DNA of 7,373 bases from positions 1 to 7,373 of the forward strand of contig SBBV01000199.1 of assembly GCA_005240015.1 (NCBI GenBank), given 5' to 3'. This DNA is from Candidatus Odyssella thessalonicensis. GTDB taxonomy: Bacteria; Pseudomonadota; Alphaproteobacteria; Bin65. The translations under genes and the position numbers were made by a program. This document shows, one piece after another, positions 1 to 6,200 of this stretch. A model generated the notes under the pieces. The model was given only the letters and a program-made list of their open reading frames with translations. It did no database searches and was not told the origin of the DNA. Numbering within the stretch: position 1 is the first letter of the stretch; every line of letters starts with the position of its first letter.

Positions 1-206
1 CCGCCGAACCCTGGCCCGCTTCGGCGCCGCTCGACCAGGCCGCGATAACGACCGCCTGCGCCATCCGCTACGTGCGGCTCGTGGATGCCGAGCAGATGCC
101 GCCCGGCCGCTATCCTGCGCTCGACGCGCTCTCCGACCGCTGCGAGGCGCGGCCCGAGTTCAAGGCCACCTATCCTGCCGATTACGTCGTGCCGAAAGGC
201 CAGTAG
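1..206 (+). CDS. Glutathione S-transferase-like protein, C-terminal fragment (5' end outside window)
   Basis: The reading frame is open from the window edge to a TAG at 204-206 and gives about 67 C-terminal residues. The stretch EPWPASAPLDQAAITTACAIRYVR resembles the alpha-helical C-terminal domain of GSTs, where a helix carries the substrate-side residues. The closing pattern, an Arg-rich helix followed by ARPEFKATYP, matches the usual GST ending (R..P.F..T.P). GSTs are cytosolic enzymes that conjugate or reduce electrophiles with glutathione. The thioredoxin-like N-terminal domain with the glutathione site is not in the window, so class and substrate cannot be assigned. The next gene is convergent, with its stop only two bases away. 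Family assignment rests on pattern recognition of the tail alone. Confidence 0.65.
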   Translation, partial: AEPWPASAPLDQAAITTACAIRYVRLVDAEQMPPGRYPALDALSDRCEARPEFKATYPADYVVPKGQ

Positions 207-208
207 CG

Positions 209-715
209 TCAGTTGCCGGTGCGTTTCGCGCGCAGCAGGGCGGGCGCCTCGGTGCGCTCGATGAGCAGCGTGGGGCTGAGATAGGTGTGCGGCTCGGCGC
301 CGTCGCTGCGAAACGCGAGGATGAGCGCCGCGCCGCGCTGACGGTCGCCACCCAGCAGCGTCTCGAGCGCGATCGAGAGGGTGAGACCGCCGCCGGGCCG
401 CGTGGCCAGCGCGATCCCCGCGCGGTTCACCGGGAGCCGCTCCGGAAAGGCGGCGCGCACGCGCTTCAGGCCGACGAGCTCGACATAGCCCGACGCGGCG
501 GCGCGCTCGGCCAGCGCCGGATCGCGCGCGGAGAAGTCGATTTCGACGCGGCAGGCGCGCATCTGGGCCGCGCTCGGCGCCGGCAGCGAGAGCGCGTTGC
601 CGTAGCCCTTCAGCGCCTCGGGCGCGGCGCCGGCGCAAACGAGTCGCCCGCGCTCGGGGGCGAACGCCATCTCGGAGCGCGCCGGGGCCGCGAGCGCGAA
701 CAGCGCCAGGCTCAT
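209..715 (-). CDS. Small exported protein of unknown function
   Basis: This is a 168-residue protein not recognised as a known family. The chosen ATG at 713-715 is preceded by GGAG five bases upstream (CCGGAGAAGGA then ATG), a good ribosome binding site. The N-terminus MSLALFALAAPARS looks like a short signal peptide with cleavage near APA-RS or ARS-E. A GTG at 740-742 would add nine residues (MIRLTAGEG) with a charged n-region and is a reasonable alternative, but it lacks a clear ribosome binding site. The mature part has only two cysteines (about residues 27 and 55), which could form a disulfide in the periplasm, and no further membrane segment. The C-terminal half alternates short hydrophobic strands (LTLSIALETLLGG, AALILAFRS), suggesting a beta-rich fold. 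The open frame runs upstream to 892, but that part overlaps the TPR gene and is not expected to be translated. Confidence 0.6.
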   Translation of the reverse strand: MSLALFALAAPARSEMAFAPERGRLVCAGAAPEALKGYGNALSLPAPSAAQMRACRVEIDFSARDPALAERAAASGYVELVGLKRVRAAFPERLPVNRAGIALATRPGGGLTLSIALETLLGGDRQRGAALILAFRSDGAEPHTYLSPTLLIERTEAPALLRAKRTGN

Positions 716-757
716 TCCTTCTCCGGCTGTGAGGCGGATCACATAATGCGGCCAAGC

Positions 758-798
758 GGAGCCGCATCGCGGTAATTGCGCAGCCGCAATGCGGCTCC
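758..798. repeat. Intergenic palindrome (REP-like hairpin)
   Basis: GGAGCCGCAT at 758-767 is repeated in inverted orientation as ATGCGGCTCC at 789-798. Nested inside is a second inverted pair, ATTGCG (775-780) and CGCAAT (785-790), around a CAGC loop. The folded form is an 8-bp outer stem stacked on a 6-bp inner stem, with a bulge of about nine bases on one side. It lies between two minus-strand genes (TPR protein upstream, small exported protein downstream). It has no T-run on either side, so it is not a standard intrinsic terminator. It could be a REP-type element, an mRNA-stabilising 3' hairpin or a Rho-associated structure. Confidence 0.6.
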
Positions 799-824
799 AT
801 ACTGTCACTGCGAAGCGATGACCA

Positions 825-2408
825 TCATTGCCGGGCCTGGAAGGACTTGGCCGAGACCACCTCCGGACGCACCGTATCCGCGTTGCCGGCAAGCTCCACG
901 ACCTTGAGGTGATACTCCCGCGCCTTCACCATGTCGCCGGCCTTCTCCGCGGCGTGTGCGGCGCCGGCATAAGCGCGCAGCCGATTCGGCTCCTTGCGGA
1001 TGGTCGCTTCGAAGGCGGCCAGCGCTTCTTTGAATTTTCCGTGCTCCAGCAGCATCTCGCCCAGGAGCTCGCGTGCCGGCGCCAGCGGCCCCGGCGTTAC
1101 TGGATGCTTCTCGGTGCGGTCCTCGAGCTCGGCTGCGGCGCTCAAGGCCTGGACCGCCTCGCCGGCCTTGCCCTCCGCATTGAGCGCCCAGGCGCTCGCC
1201 GCTTGCCATTGGATTTCCACCTGCTGCGCCCAATAGGCGTTCTTCTTGGCGCCGAGCCGGTCCTTGAGCGCGGCGAGCTTCGCGAGATCGGCGCGCGCAG
1301 CCGCCGGATCGCCCGAGCGCGCTGCTCCCAGCGCACGCGCGAAGCGCGTGATGGCTTCGACGAACTCGAACGGCGTCGCCCGGACCGGAAGCGCCGCAGC
1401 ACCTTTCCAGTCGTGGCGCTCGACCATGTAGCGCGCCGGGCTCGCGGCCAATGCGAAATGACCGACGAAGAAGTCAGGTTTGATCCCGTGCACGGCTTGC
1501 ATCTCGTCCGCGGCGGCCCGCGCCTTCTGGTCCTGCCCGAGCTGGAGGTAGGCGTAGACGAGATAGTCCATGAAATGCAACTGCTCGTCGGGATCGTTGT
1601 TGATCTTGGCGAAGCGGGCCGCCTTCACATTCGAAGCGATCGAGTCCTGCCAGAGGCCGACGCGGGTGAAGATGTGCGATGGCATGTGCTGCGCGTGCGG
1701 CGAGTCTGGCGCCACCTCGACGTAGCGGCGCGCGGCTGAGAGACCCTTGGCCGCGATCGCGGGATAGTCGTAGCTGTGGATGAGGTAGTGCGGCACGCCA
1801 GGATGATCCGCCCGGCGCGTGAGCATCTTCTCAAGGATGGCGGCCGCCTTCAGCTGATTGGCATAGGTCTTGTCGTCTGGCGCGGCGGCGACGTTGAGGA
1901 CGAGCGCGTAATAGATTTGCGCCTCGTCATCGTCCGGGTATTTCTGCGCGAGCTGCTCGACCGCGCGCAGATAGGCCTGCAGCCGAGCGCGGTGATCCAG
2001 CCTGTCGTGATCGGCATAGAAGGCCGCGATCGCCTCGATGTAGTCGCGCTCGCGCTGGGTCTTCGCCCCGAGCGCCCGCCCCTTCTCGACTGCCGCCGAT
2101 CCCTCGGCGAGCGCCTGTGGCGAAGGCGGAATCCAAGGAATGCGCATCTTGCTCAGCGCGATGCCCCAATACGCGATCGCGCAAGTCTTGTCGGACGCGA
2201 TCACGCCCTCGAAGCGCTGATGCGCGGCCTGGTACCAGAACGAATGTTGATAGGCCAAGGCTTCATTGAAGCGCTTCTGCGCGTCGGGCTGGCACGAGGT
2301 CGCGAATTCCACTTTTCCCAGCTGTGCCGTTTTCGCCGTCTGCGATATCACGGCCGAGGGTGCGACGGACGAAGCGAGGGCGATTGCGAGAGCGAGTCTG
2401 GCTGACAT
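825..2408 (-). CDS. Exported TPR-repeat protein with paired HxxxH motifs
   Basis: This 527-residue protein starts at an ATG preceded by AGGAG about seven bases upstream. Residues 1-22 (MSARLALAIALASSVAPSAVIS) form a typical Sec signal peptide, so it is probably periplasmic. The body is almost entirely helical, with TPR-like pairs; the clearest TPR is at about 445-476, followed by a second at 477-510. The N-terminal part has the LAYQHSFWYQAAHQRFE and AYWGIALS pattern seen in a group of environmental TPR proteins. Central residues hold two histidine-rich motifs: HPGVPHYLIHSYD (about 202-214) and SPHAQHMPSHIF (about 237-247). I recall these as conserved in relatives, but no biochemical role is known to me. 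TPR folds normally bind proteins or peptides; the histidines hint at a metal or catalytic site, which is inference. The gene is divergent from a LysR regulator, which may control it. A hairpin follows its stop. Confidence 0.85.
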   Translation of the reverse strand: MSARLALAIALASSVAPSAVISQTAKTAQLGKVEFATSCQPDAQKRFNEALAYQHSFWYQAAHQRFEGVIASDKTCAIAYWGIALSKMRIPWIPPSPQALAEGSAAVEKGRALGAKTQRERDYIEAIAAFYADHDRLDHRARLQAYLRAVEQLAQKYPDDDEAQIYYALVLNVAAAPDDKTYANQLKAAAILEKMLTRRADHPGVPHYLIHSYDYPAIAAKGLSAARRYVEVAPDSPHAQHMPSHIFTRVGLWQDSIASNVKAARFAKINNDPDEQLHFMDYLVYAYLQLGQDQKARAAADEMQAVHGIKPDFFVGHFALAASPARYMVERHDWKGAAALPVRATPFEFVEAITRFARALGAARSGDPAAARADLAKLAALKDRLGAKKNAYWAQQVEIQWQAASAWALNAEGKAGEAVQALSAAAELEDRTEKHPVTPGPLAPARELLGEMLLEHGKFKEALAAFEATIRKEPNRLRAYAGAAHAAEKAGDMVKAREYHLKVVELAGNADTVRPEVVSAKSFQARQ

Positions 2409-2532
2409 TGGTCACTCCTAGCGTGTGAGCTCCCCATCCCCGGTTCTCGGCACGACTGTAGGGGTGCCCAGCGCGAGATAAAGGCCGTGGCGTGCAATGG
2501 ACTACTTCAGCGGTCGGAGTAATCATCGCGGC
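2409..2532. promoter_or_regulatory. Divergent control region between TPR gene and LysR regulator
   Basis: This 124-base intergenic stretch must hold the start signals of both divergent genes. For the minus-strand gene, a weak sigma-70-like pair can be read on the minus strand: TTTATC (complement of 2477-2482) and TACAGT (complement of 2455-2460), 16 bases apart, which would leave a leader of about 40 bases. A small dyad TCAC-N9-GTGA at 2412-2428 overlaps the TPR gene's ribosome binding site; it is short enough to be chance. LysR-type regulators commonly bind such divergent regions at T-N11-A sites, but I could not pick a convincing one. The boxes are suggestions only. Confidence 0.35.
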
Positions 2533-3429
2533 ATGGATAAGCTCGCGGCGATGCGCACCTTCGTCCGGATCGTCGACACCGGCAGCCTCACCGCCGCCGC
2601 GAGTGATCTCGGCACGTCCTTACCAACCGTTGTCCGGACCCTGGCCACGCTCGAGCGCCAGATCGGCGTGCCTCTGCTGAACAGGACGACGCGGCGCATT
2701 CGCCTCACCGATGAAGGGGGGCAATACCTCAGCCTCTGCCGCGACGTGCTGTCCGCCATTCAGGAGACGGAGCATGCCGTGCTGTCTCGCCGCCGCGAGC
2801 TGCGCGGCAGGCTGACCGTCACCGCTTCCGTGGAATTCGGCCGGCGTTATGTCGCGCCGATTCTGGCGCGCTTTCTCGCCCTCCATTCCGGGATGAGCGC
2901 CGACCTGCTGCTGCTGAACCGCGTGGTCAATCTAGTCGAAGAGGGGGTCGATGTCGCGATCCGGATCGCCCACCTTAGGGATTCTTCGCTCGTCGCCATT
3001 CCGGTCGGGCATGTGCGGCGCGTCGTGTGCGCGAGCCCTTCCTACCTCAAGCGCAACGGCGCACCCAAAGCGCCGAGCGATGTCAAGGATCACCGCTGTA
3101 TCAGGCACACCATTCTAACTCCCCGCAACGATTGGCAATTTCGCGTCGGCCAACGCAAGGCGACGATTCCCATCACCCCCGTCCTCACGTCGAACGATAT
3201 CGAAAGCGCCCTGAACGCGTGCATCGGCGGGCTCGGGCTCGGCATGTTCCTGTCGTACATGGTCGCGCCGCATCTGAGGGCGGGACGGTTGATTTGCGTC
3301 CTCGAGCCATTCGAGCCCGAGCCCGTTCCAGTCCAGATCGTCTACGCTTCTTCGAAGCTGATCTCGACTGGCGTGCGCGCGTTCACCGAGTTCTGCGCCA
3401 AGGAGCTGAGGCAGATGAAGTTCGGCTGA
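2533..3429 (+). CDS. LysR-family transcriptional regulator
   Basis: This is a 298-residue protein of normal LysR length. It has an N-terminal winged helix-turn-helix (about 5-60; core GSLTAAASDLGTSLPTVVRT then LERQIGVPLLNRTTRRIRLT), a linker helix (about 62-88), and a periplasmic-binding-protein-like effector domain from LRGRLTVTAS (about 90) to the end, including the typical GLGLGMFLSYMV stretch. I chose the ATG at 2533 because LysR proteins normally begin MDKLxAMRTFVRIVDTGS. An in-frame ATG at 2497 would add 12 residues without family resemblance. Neither start has an ideally spaced ribosome binding site (GGAG lies 13 bases before 2533). The sequence resembles the DmlR/PgrR-like subgroup, but effector and targets are unknown. 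The divergent TPR gene is the obvious candidate target, along with autoregulation. Codons such as CTA and TTA-rich patches are somewhat more frequent than in neighbours. Confidence 0.93.
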   Translation: MDKLAAMRTFVRIVDTGSLTAAASDLGTSLPTVVRTLATLERQIGVPLLNRTTRRIRLTDEGGQYLSLCRDVLSAIQETEHAVLSRRRELRGRLTVTASVEFGRRYVAPILARFLALHSGMSADLLLLNRVVNLVEEGVDVAIRIAHLRDSSLVAIPVGHVRRVVCASPSYLKRNGAPKAPSDVKDHRCIRHTILTPRNDWQFRVGQRKATIPITPVLTSNDIESALNACIGGLGLGMFLSYMVAPHLRAGRLICVLEPFEPEPVPVQIVYASSKLISTGVRAFTEFCAKELRQMKFG

Positions 3430-3440
3430 CGGCGGCGCGT

Positions 3441-3469
3441 TACCGACCGAAGCCTTCGATCTGCCGGTA
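3441..3469. terminator. Possible bidirectional hairpin between convergent genes
   Basis: Between the LysR stop and the stop of the small minus-strand ORF, TACCG (3441-3445) pairs with CGGTA (3465-3469), and inside it CGAAG (3448-3452) pairs with CTTCG (3454-3458). Mismatches separate the two stems and there is no T-run, so this is at best a weak or Rho-assisted terminator. Its position between converging genes is the main support. Confidence 0.25.
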
Positions 3470-3479
3470 GTGCGGCCAA

Positions 3480-3806
3480 TCAGTCATAGGGCTCGATCGG
3501 GTTGAGATCGCGCGCGCCGGCGCCCTCGAGCAGCGCACGAAACGCGGCATCGATCGCGGCGCGCGCGGCCCTGGCGCCGGCCTTGAGCTGCAGCAGCGCC
3601 GAGAAGGGCTGCGCCTGATCGGGGAAATGATGGATGCGCACGCGCACGCCCTCGGCCGGGGTGGCCCTGAGGTACGAGCCGTACCAGGCGCCGTCGCGGC
3701 CCTGCCAGACCCAGGGACCGGCCGCGTTCAGTGCGGCGTGCAGCTCTTCGAGCGAGCGCGCGTAGGAAAAATCGTAGGCCCAGTCGGCGTCGGCGGCCGT
3801 CCTCAA
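3480..3806 (-). CDS. Hypothetical 108-residue protein coupled to the MDR oxidoreductase gene
   Basis: I do not recognise this protein. It has no signal peptide, membrane helix or cysteine. It is aromatic-rich in the first half (DWAYDFSYARS, GPWVWQGRDGAWYGSYLR) and has an Ala-rich helix near residues 76-95, with a charged ending LNPIEPYD. The pattern suggests a small soluble alpha/beta protein. The frame contains no ATG. The best start is the TTG at 3804-3806, which overlaps the TGA stop of the upstream oxidoreductase gene in a TTGA arrangement. No ribosome binding site precedes it, so expression probably depends on reinitiation by ribosomes finishing the upstream gene. The frame also lacks stops for some distance upstream inside the oxidoreductase gene, so the start is less certain than the existence of the gene. 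Coding nature is supported by length, the tight coupling and a plausible protein composition. Confidence 0.6.
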   Translation of the reverse strand: MRTAADADWAYDFSYARSLEELHAALNAAGPWVWQGRDGAWYGSYLRATPAEGVRVRIHHFPDQAQPFSALLQLKAGARAARAAIDAAFRALLEGAGARDLNPIEPYD

Positions 3807-4837
3807 TGCGTCGAGCCGGTGGCGCGGCGGCGGCTGTCGGCCGAGAGCGTCGTGATGCCGGTGACGATCACGACTTTGCCGGTCGATTTGCGCGACAGCA
3901 GCATCTCGAGCGCGTCGGGCGTCTCCTCGAGCTGGAACGTGTTGGAGACGTGCGGCGCGAGCAGGCCGTCGATGTACCAGCCGAGGAGTTCCTCGAACGA
4001 TTTCCGGATCACCGAGGGATCGCGCTTGAGGTACGCGCCCCAGTAGCAGCCGATGATCGAGACGTTCTTGACCAAGAGCAGGTTGGCGGCGACCGACGGG
4101 ATGCGGCCCGAGGCGTAGCCGATGGTGAGGATGCGCCCCTCCCAGGCGACGCAGCGCAGCGAGGCATCGAAGATGTCGCCGCCGATGGGATCGTAGATCA
4201 CGTCGGCGCCGCGCTTGTCGGTGAGCTCGAGCACGCGCGCGCGCACGTCTTCCGAACCGTAGTCGATCACGTGCTGGGCGCCGTTGGTCTTGGCGATGTC
4301 GAGCTTCTCGGCGCCGCGCGCGGTGCCGATCACGGTGGCGCCCAGGATCTTGCCGATCTGCACCGCGGTGAGGCCGACGCCGCCGGCGGCGCCATGCACG
4401 ACCAAGGTCTCGCCGGCTTTGAGCTGGGCGCGGTGGCGCAGCGCCACATGCGAGGTGCCGTAGGCGACGGGAAATCCCGCCGCCGTCATCGCATCCATGC
4501 TCTTCGGGATGTGGAAGACAGCCTCGGCCGGCGCCAGCGCGCGCTCGGCGAAGGCACCGCGCCCCAGGATCGCCATCACGCGGTCGCCTTCCTTGATGCC
4601 GATGACGCCCTCGCCCACCGCGTCGATCTCACCCGCCGCCTCGAGCCCGGGCACGAACGGGAACTCGGGCCTCTCCTGGTATTTGCCGGCGATCATCAGC
4701 GTGTCGGCGAAATTGACGCCGGCCGCCTGCACCGCGATGCGCACCTGGCCCGGGCCGGGCTCGGGAACCGGGATCTGCTCCACCACGAGGCTCTTGGGCT
4801 CGCCCCACGCCTTGCACTGGACCGCGCGCATCATCAT
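3803..4837 (-). CDS. NADPH:quinone oxidoreductase-like MDR-family enzyme
   Basis: This 344-residue medium-chain dehydrogenase/reductase belongs to the quinone oxidoreductase branch. The N-terminal GroES-like domain (about 1-125) contains AAGVNFADTLMIAGKY (38-53) and PGLEAAGEIDAVGEGV (63-78), both typical of QOR proteins. The Rossmann domain follows, with the nucleotide-binding motif HGAAGGVGLTAVQ at 148-160. The catalytic-zinc Cys/His residues and structural-zinc cysteine cluster of alcohol dehydrogenases are absent, so a zinc-independent NAD(P)H reductase is expected. The substrate could be a quinone or an alpha,beta-unsaturated carbonyl; related annotations are often only generic. Translation likely starts at the first of three consecutive ATGs (4837), with GAGGGG about eight bases upstream. 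A 14-residue polar tail after KVVIVTG extends the usual C-terminus. The gene lies 67 bases downstream of the asparaginase gene and overlaps the next small ORF, consistent with one transcript. Confidence 0.9.
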   Translation of the reverse strand: MMMRAVQCKAWGEPKSLVVEQIPVPEPGPGQVRIAVQAAGVNFADTLMIAGKYQERPEFPFVPGLEAAGEIDAVGEGVIGIKEGDRVMAILGRGAFAERALAPAEAVFHIPKSMDAMTAAGFPVAYGTSHVALRHRAQLKAGETLVVHGAAGGVGLTAVQIGKILGATVIGTARGAEKLDIAKTNGAQHVIDYGSEDVRARVLELTDKRGADVIYDPIGGDIFDASLRCVAWEGRILTIGYASGRIPSVAANLLLVKNVSIIGCYWGAYLKRDPSVIRKSFEELLGWYIDGLLAPHVSNTFQLEETPDALEMLLSRKSTGKVVIVTGITTLSADSRRRATGSTH

Positions 4838-4904
4838 GGCTCATCCCCTCGTCGTCTGGCCGCGCCGGCGCCCGCGTCTGCGGCCGCGTCGCCGCGAACC
4901 GTCG

Positions 4905-5960
4905 TCACGCCTCCGCGGCTTCGGCGATGCGCGGCCGGCCGTGCGGCCAGCCGGCCACGGTGCGGATCTCGCCGACGTCGCGGCCGGCGCGGTTGAGGAC
5001 GCGCGGCGCCGCGAAGGCCGCCAGCGCCTCCCAATCCGCGTCGTCGAGCACTTCGAGATAGCGGAGAATCGCCGCCAGCGCCACTTCCGACGCGCGCTTG
5101 GCGCCGTCGTCGATCTTGAGCGCGATGCCGACGCCCAGCTCGTAGAGCGCCGCCACGAACACGCCCTCGGCGCCGGTCTTGACGTAGAGCTCGGTGCTCT
5201 TGCGCCCGATCAGCGCGGTGCAGAAGCGGCCGGTGCCCGCGACCATGAACGGATTGCGCGCCACCGCGTTGCGCAGGCGCCGGATCGCCGACTGGCGCGC
5301 CACTTTCAGGCCGTGCGGATCGGCGACGCGCGCCATCGCCCGCGCGAGGGCCGCGAGCGTGATGCCCCAATTGGGCACGCTGCAGCCGTCGATGCCGATC
5401 GGCGCCTGCGCCAGGTCCTCGCCGGTAAGCTCGGAGAGCGTGTCGCGCACGCGGCGCTGCACCGGGTGATCGGGCTCGTTATAGCCCGCGACGGGCTCGT
5501 TCCGGGCCAGCGCGGTGGCCAGCATCGCGAGGTGCTTGCCCGAGCAGTTGTTGTGGAGCGCGGTCGGCGCCTCGCCCGAGCGGATCAGCGCGTTGGCTGC
5601 TTCCGACTCGTAGGGGTAATGCGCGCCGCAGGCGAGGTGGCTCTCCTCCAGACCCATGCGCTCCATCCAGGCGCGCGCCACGGCGACATGCGCGCGCTCG
5701 CCGCCGTGCGAGGCGCAGGCGAGCGCGAGTTCGTTGAAATTGGCCTGGCAGACATCGGCCGCGCCGGTTTCGAGGAACGGCACCGCTTGGAGCAGCTTGA
5801 TCGCCGAGCGCGGGAAGATCGGCGTCTCGACCTCGCCCCAGGACGCGACGCGCGCGCCGGTGGCATCGTAGACGCAGGCGGCGCCGCGGTGGCGGCTCTC
5901 GACCACGCCGCCGCGGCTGACTTCGATGAGGACGGGATTGATCGTTTCGGGCATCGCCAT
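4905..5960 (-). CDS. L-asparaginase, Rhizobium etli type (class 3)
   Basis: This 351-residue enzyme of the Asparaginase_II (AnsA/ReAV-like) family hydrolyses L-asparagine to aspartate and ammonia in the cytoplasm. It is unrelated to the E. coli type I/II and plant-type enzymes. From memory, the R. etli enzyme ReAV uses Ser48-Lys51 and Ser80-Lys263 pairs and a zinc held by Cys135, Lys138 and Cys189. Equivalent residues are visible here: Ser52 and Lys55 in PRSAIK, Ser84 in CASHGGE, Lys261 in YVKTGAEG, Cys139 and Lys142 in NNCSGKH, and Cys193 in DGCSVPN. The conserved VAGTGRFCTAL is at 240-250. Length is normal for the family and the active site looks complete. The start at 5958-5960 lacks a visible Shine-Dalgarno site; the in-frame ATG at 5952-5954 is equally possible. 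No transporter or AnsR-like regulator is adjacent. It probably heads the minus-strand transcript that continues into the MDR gene. Confidence 0.93.
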   Translation of the reverse strand: MAMPETINPVLIEVSRGGVVESRHRGAACVYDATGARVASWGEVETPIFPRSAIKLLQAVPFLETGAADVCQANFNELALACASHGGERAHVAVARAWMERMGLEESHLACGAHYPYESEAANALIRSGEAPTALHNNCSGKHLAMLATALARNEPVAGYNEPDHPVQRRVRDTLSELTGEDLAQAPIGIDGCSVPNWGITLAALARAMARVADPHGLKVARQSAIRRLRNAVARNPFMVAGTGRFCTALIGRKSTELYVKTGAEGVFVAALYELGVGIALKIDDGAKRASEVALAAILRYLEVLDDADWEALAAFAAPRVLNRAGRDVGEIRTVAGWPHGRPRIAEAAEA

Positions 5961-6006
5961 GCGTCTATCGCAAGTGTCGCGGCGCGGCTAGGCCCTCCCC
6001 TCACTT

Positions 6007-6034
6007 CCCAGGCAATGCAAGTGCATTGCCTGGG
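6007..6034. repeat. Perfect 13-bp palindrome
   Basis: CCCAGGCAATGCA at 6007-6019 is followed, after AG, by its exact reverse complement TGCATTGCCTGGG at 6022-6034. It lies upstream of both divergent genes (asparaginase on minus, methyltransferase on plus). Its last three bases are also the first three of the next inverted repeat. It could be a repeat-element end, a hairpin in the leader RNA or, because the symmetry is perfect and nearly gapless, a protein operator. Confidence 0.75.
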
Positions 6035-6125
6035 CCCCCTTCTCTCCCACTGCGTGGGAGAGAGAAGGAAGCGAGCGGATCGCAATCTTTTCTCTCTCCC
6101 GCGGAAGCGGGAGAGAAGGGGGCCC
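6032..6125. repeat. Nested inverted-repeat element with two internal hairpins
   Basis: GGGCCCCCTTCTCTCCC at 6032-6048 is the exact reverse complement of 6109-6125, a perfect 17-bp inverted repeat around a 60-base interior. Each arm can instead fold locally: 6038-6050 pairs with 6054-6068 (CTCTCCCAC, TGC loop, GTGGGAGAG, with an extra AG in the stem), and 6090-6102 pairs with 6107-6118 (CTCTCCCGC, GGAA loop, GCGGGAGAG). The two local hairpins are near copies of each other. This arrangement resembles composite REP/BIME-type or MITE-like intergenic repeats. No transposase is present in the window. Confidence 0.75.
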
Positions 6126-6146
6126 GTTCGCCACTTGGCGAATGGG
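6123..6146. repeat. 11-bp palindrome at the right edge of the repeat cluster
   Basis: CCCGTTCGCCA at 6123-6133 pairs with TGGCGAATGGG at 6136-6146, with one position that would be a G-U pair in RNA, around a CT centre. Its first three bases are the last three of the 17-bp inverted repeat, mirroring the overlap at the left edge of the cluster. It lies 54 bases before the methyltransferase start and could be in that gene's leader RNA. Confidence 0.65.
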
Positions 6147-6200
6147 ACGTGAGGGCAACGGCGCTTGCGTTGTGGATTGGACGGCGGCAAGACTCCGAAT

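Noticed and set aside
716..892. N-terminal extension of the small exported protein up to 892
   Set aside because: The added residues overlap the TPR gene and the palindrome, show no family-like sequence, and would bury the signal peptide. The ATG at 715 has a good ribosome binding site.
3731..4996. Plus-strand open frame of 421 codons opposite the MDR gene
   Set aside because: It is the mirror of a clear MDR coding sequence and has a low-complexity composition.
6007..6146. CRISPR array
   Set aside because: The repeats are palindromes of differing sequence and spacing, not identical direct repeats separated by uniform unique spacers.
4497..6152. Plus-strand open frame of 551 codons opposite the asparaginase and part of the MDR gene
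   Set aside because: Its translation is Arg/Ala/His-rich without recognisable domains, and it lies antisense to two well-supported enzymes. Such long antisense frames are expected in G+C-rich coding DNA.
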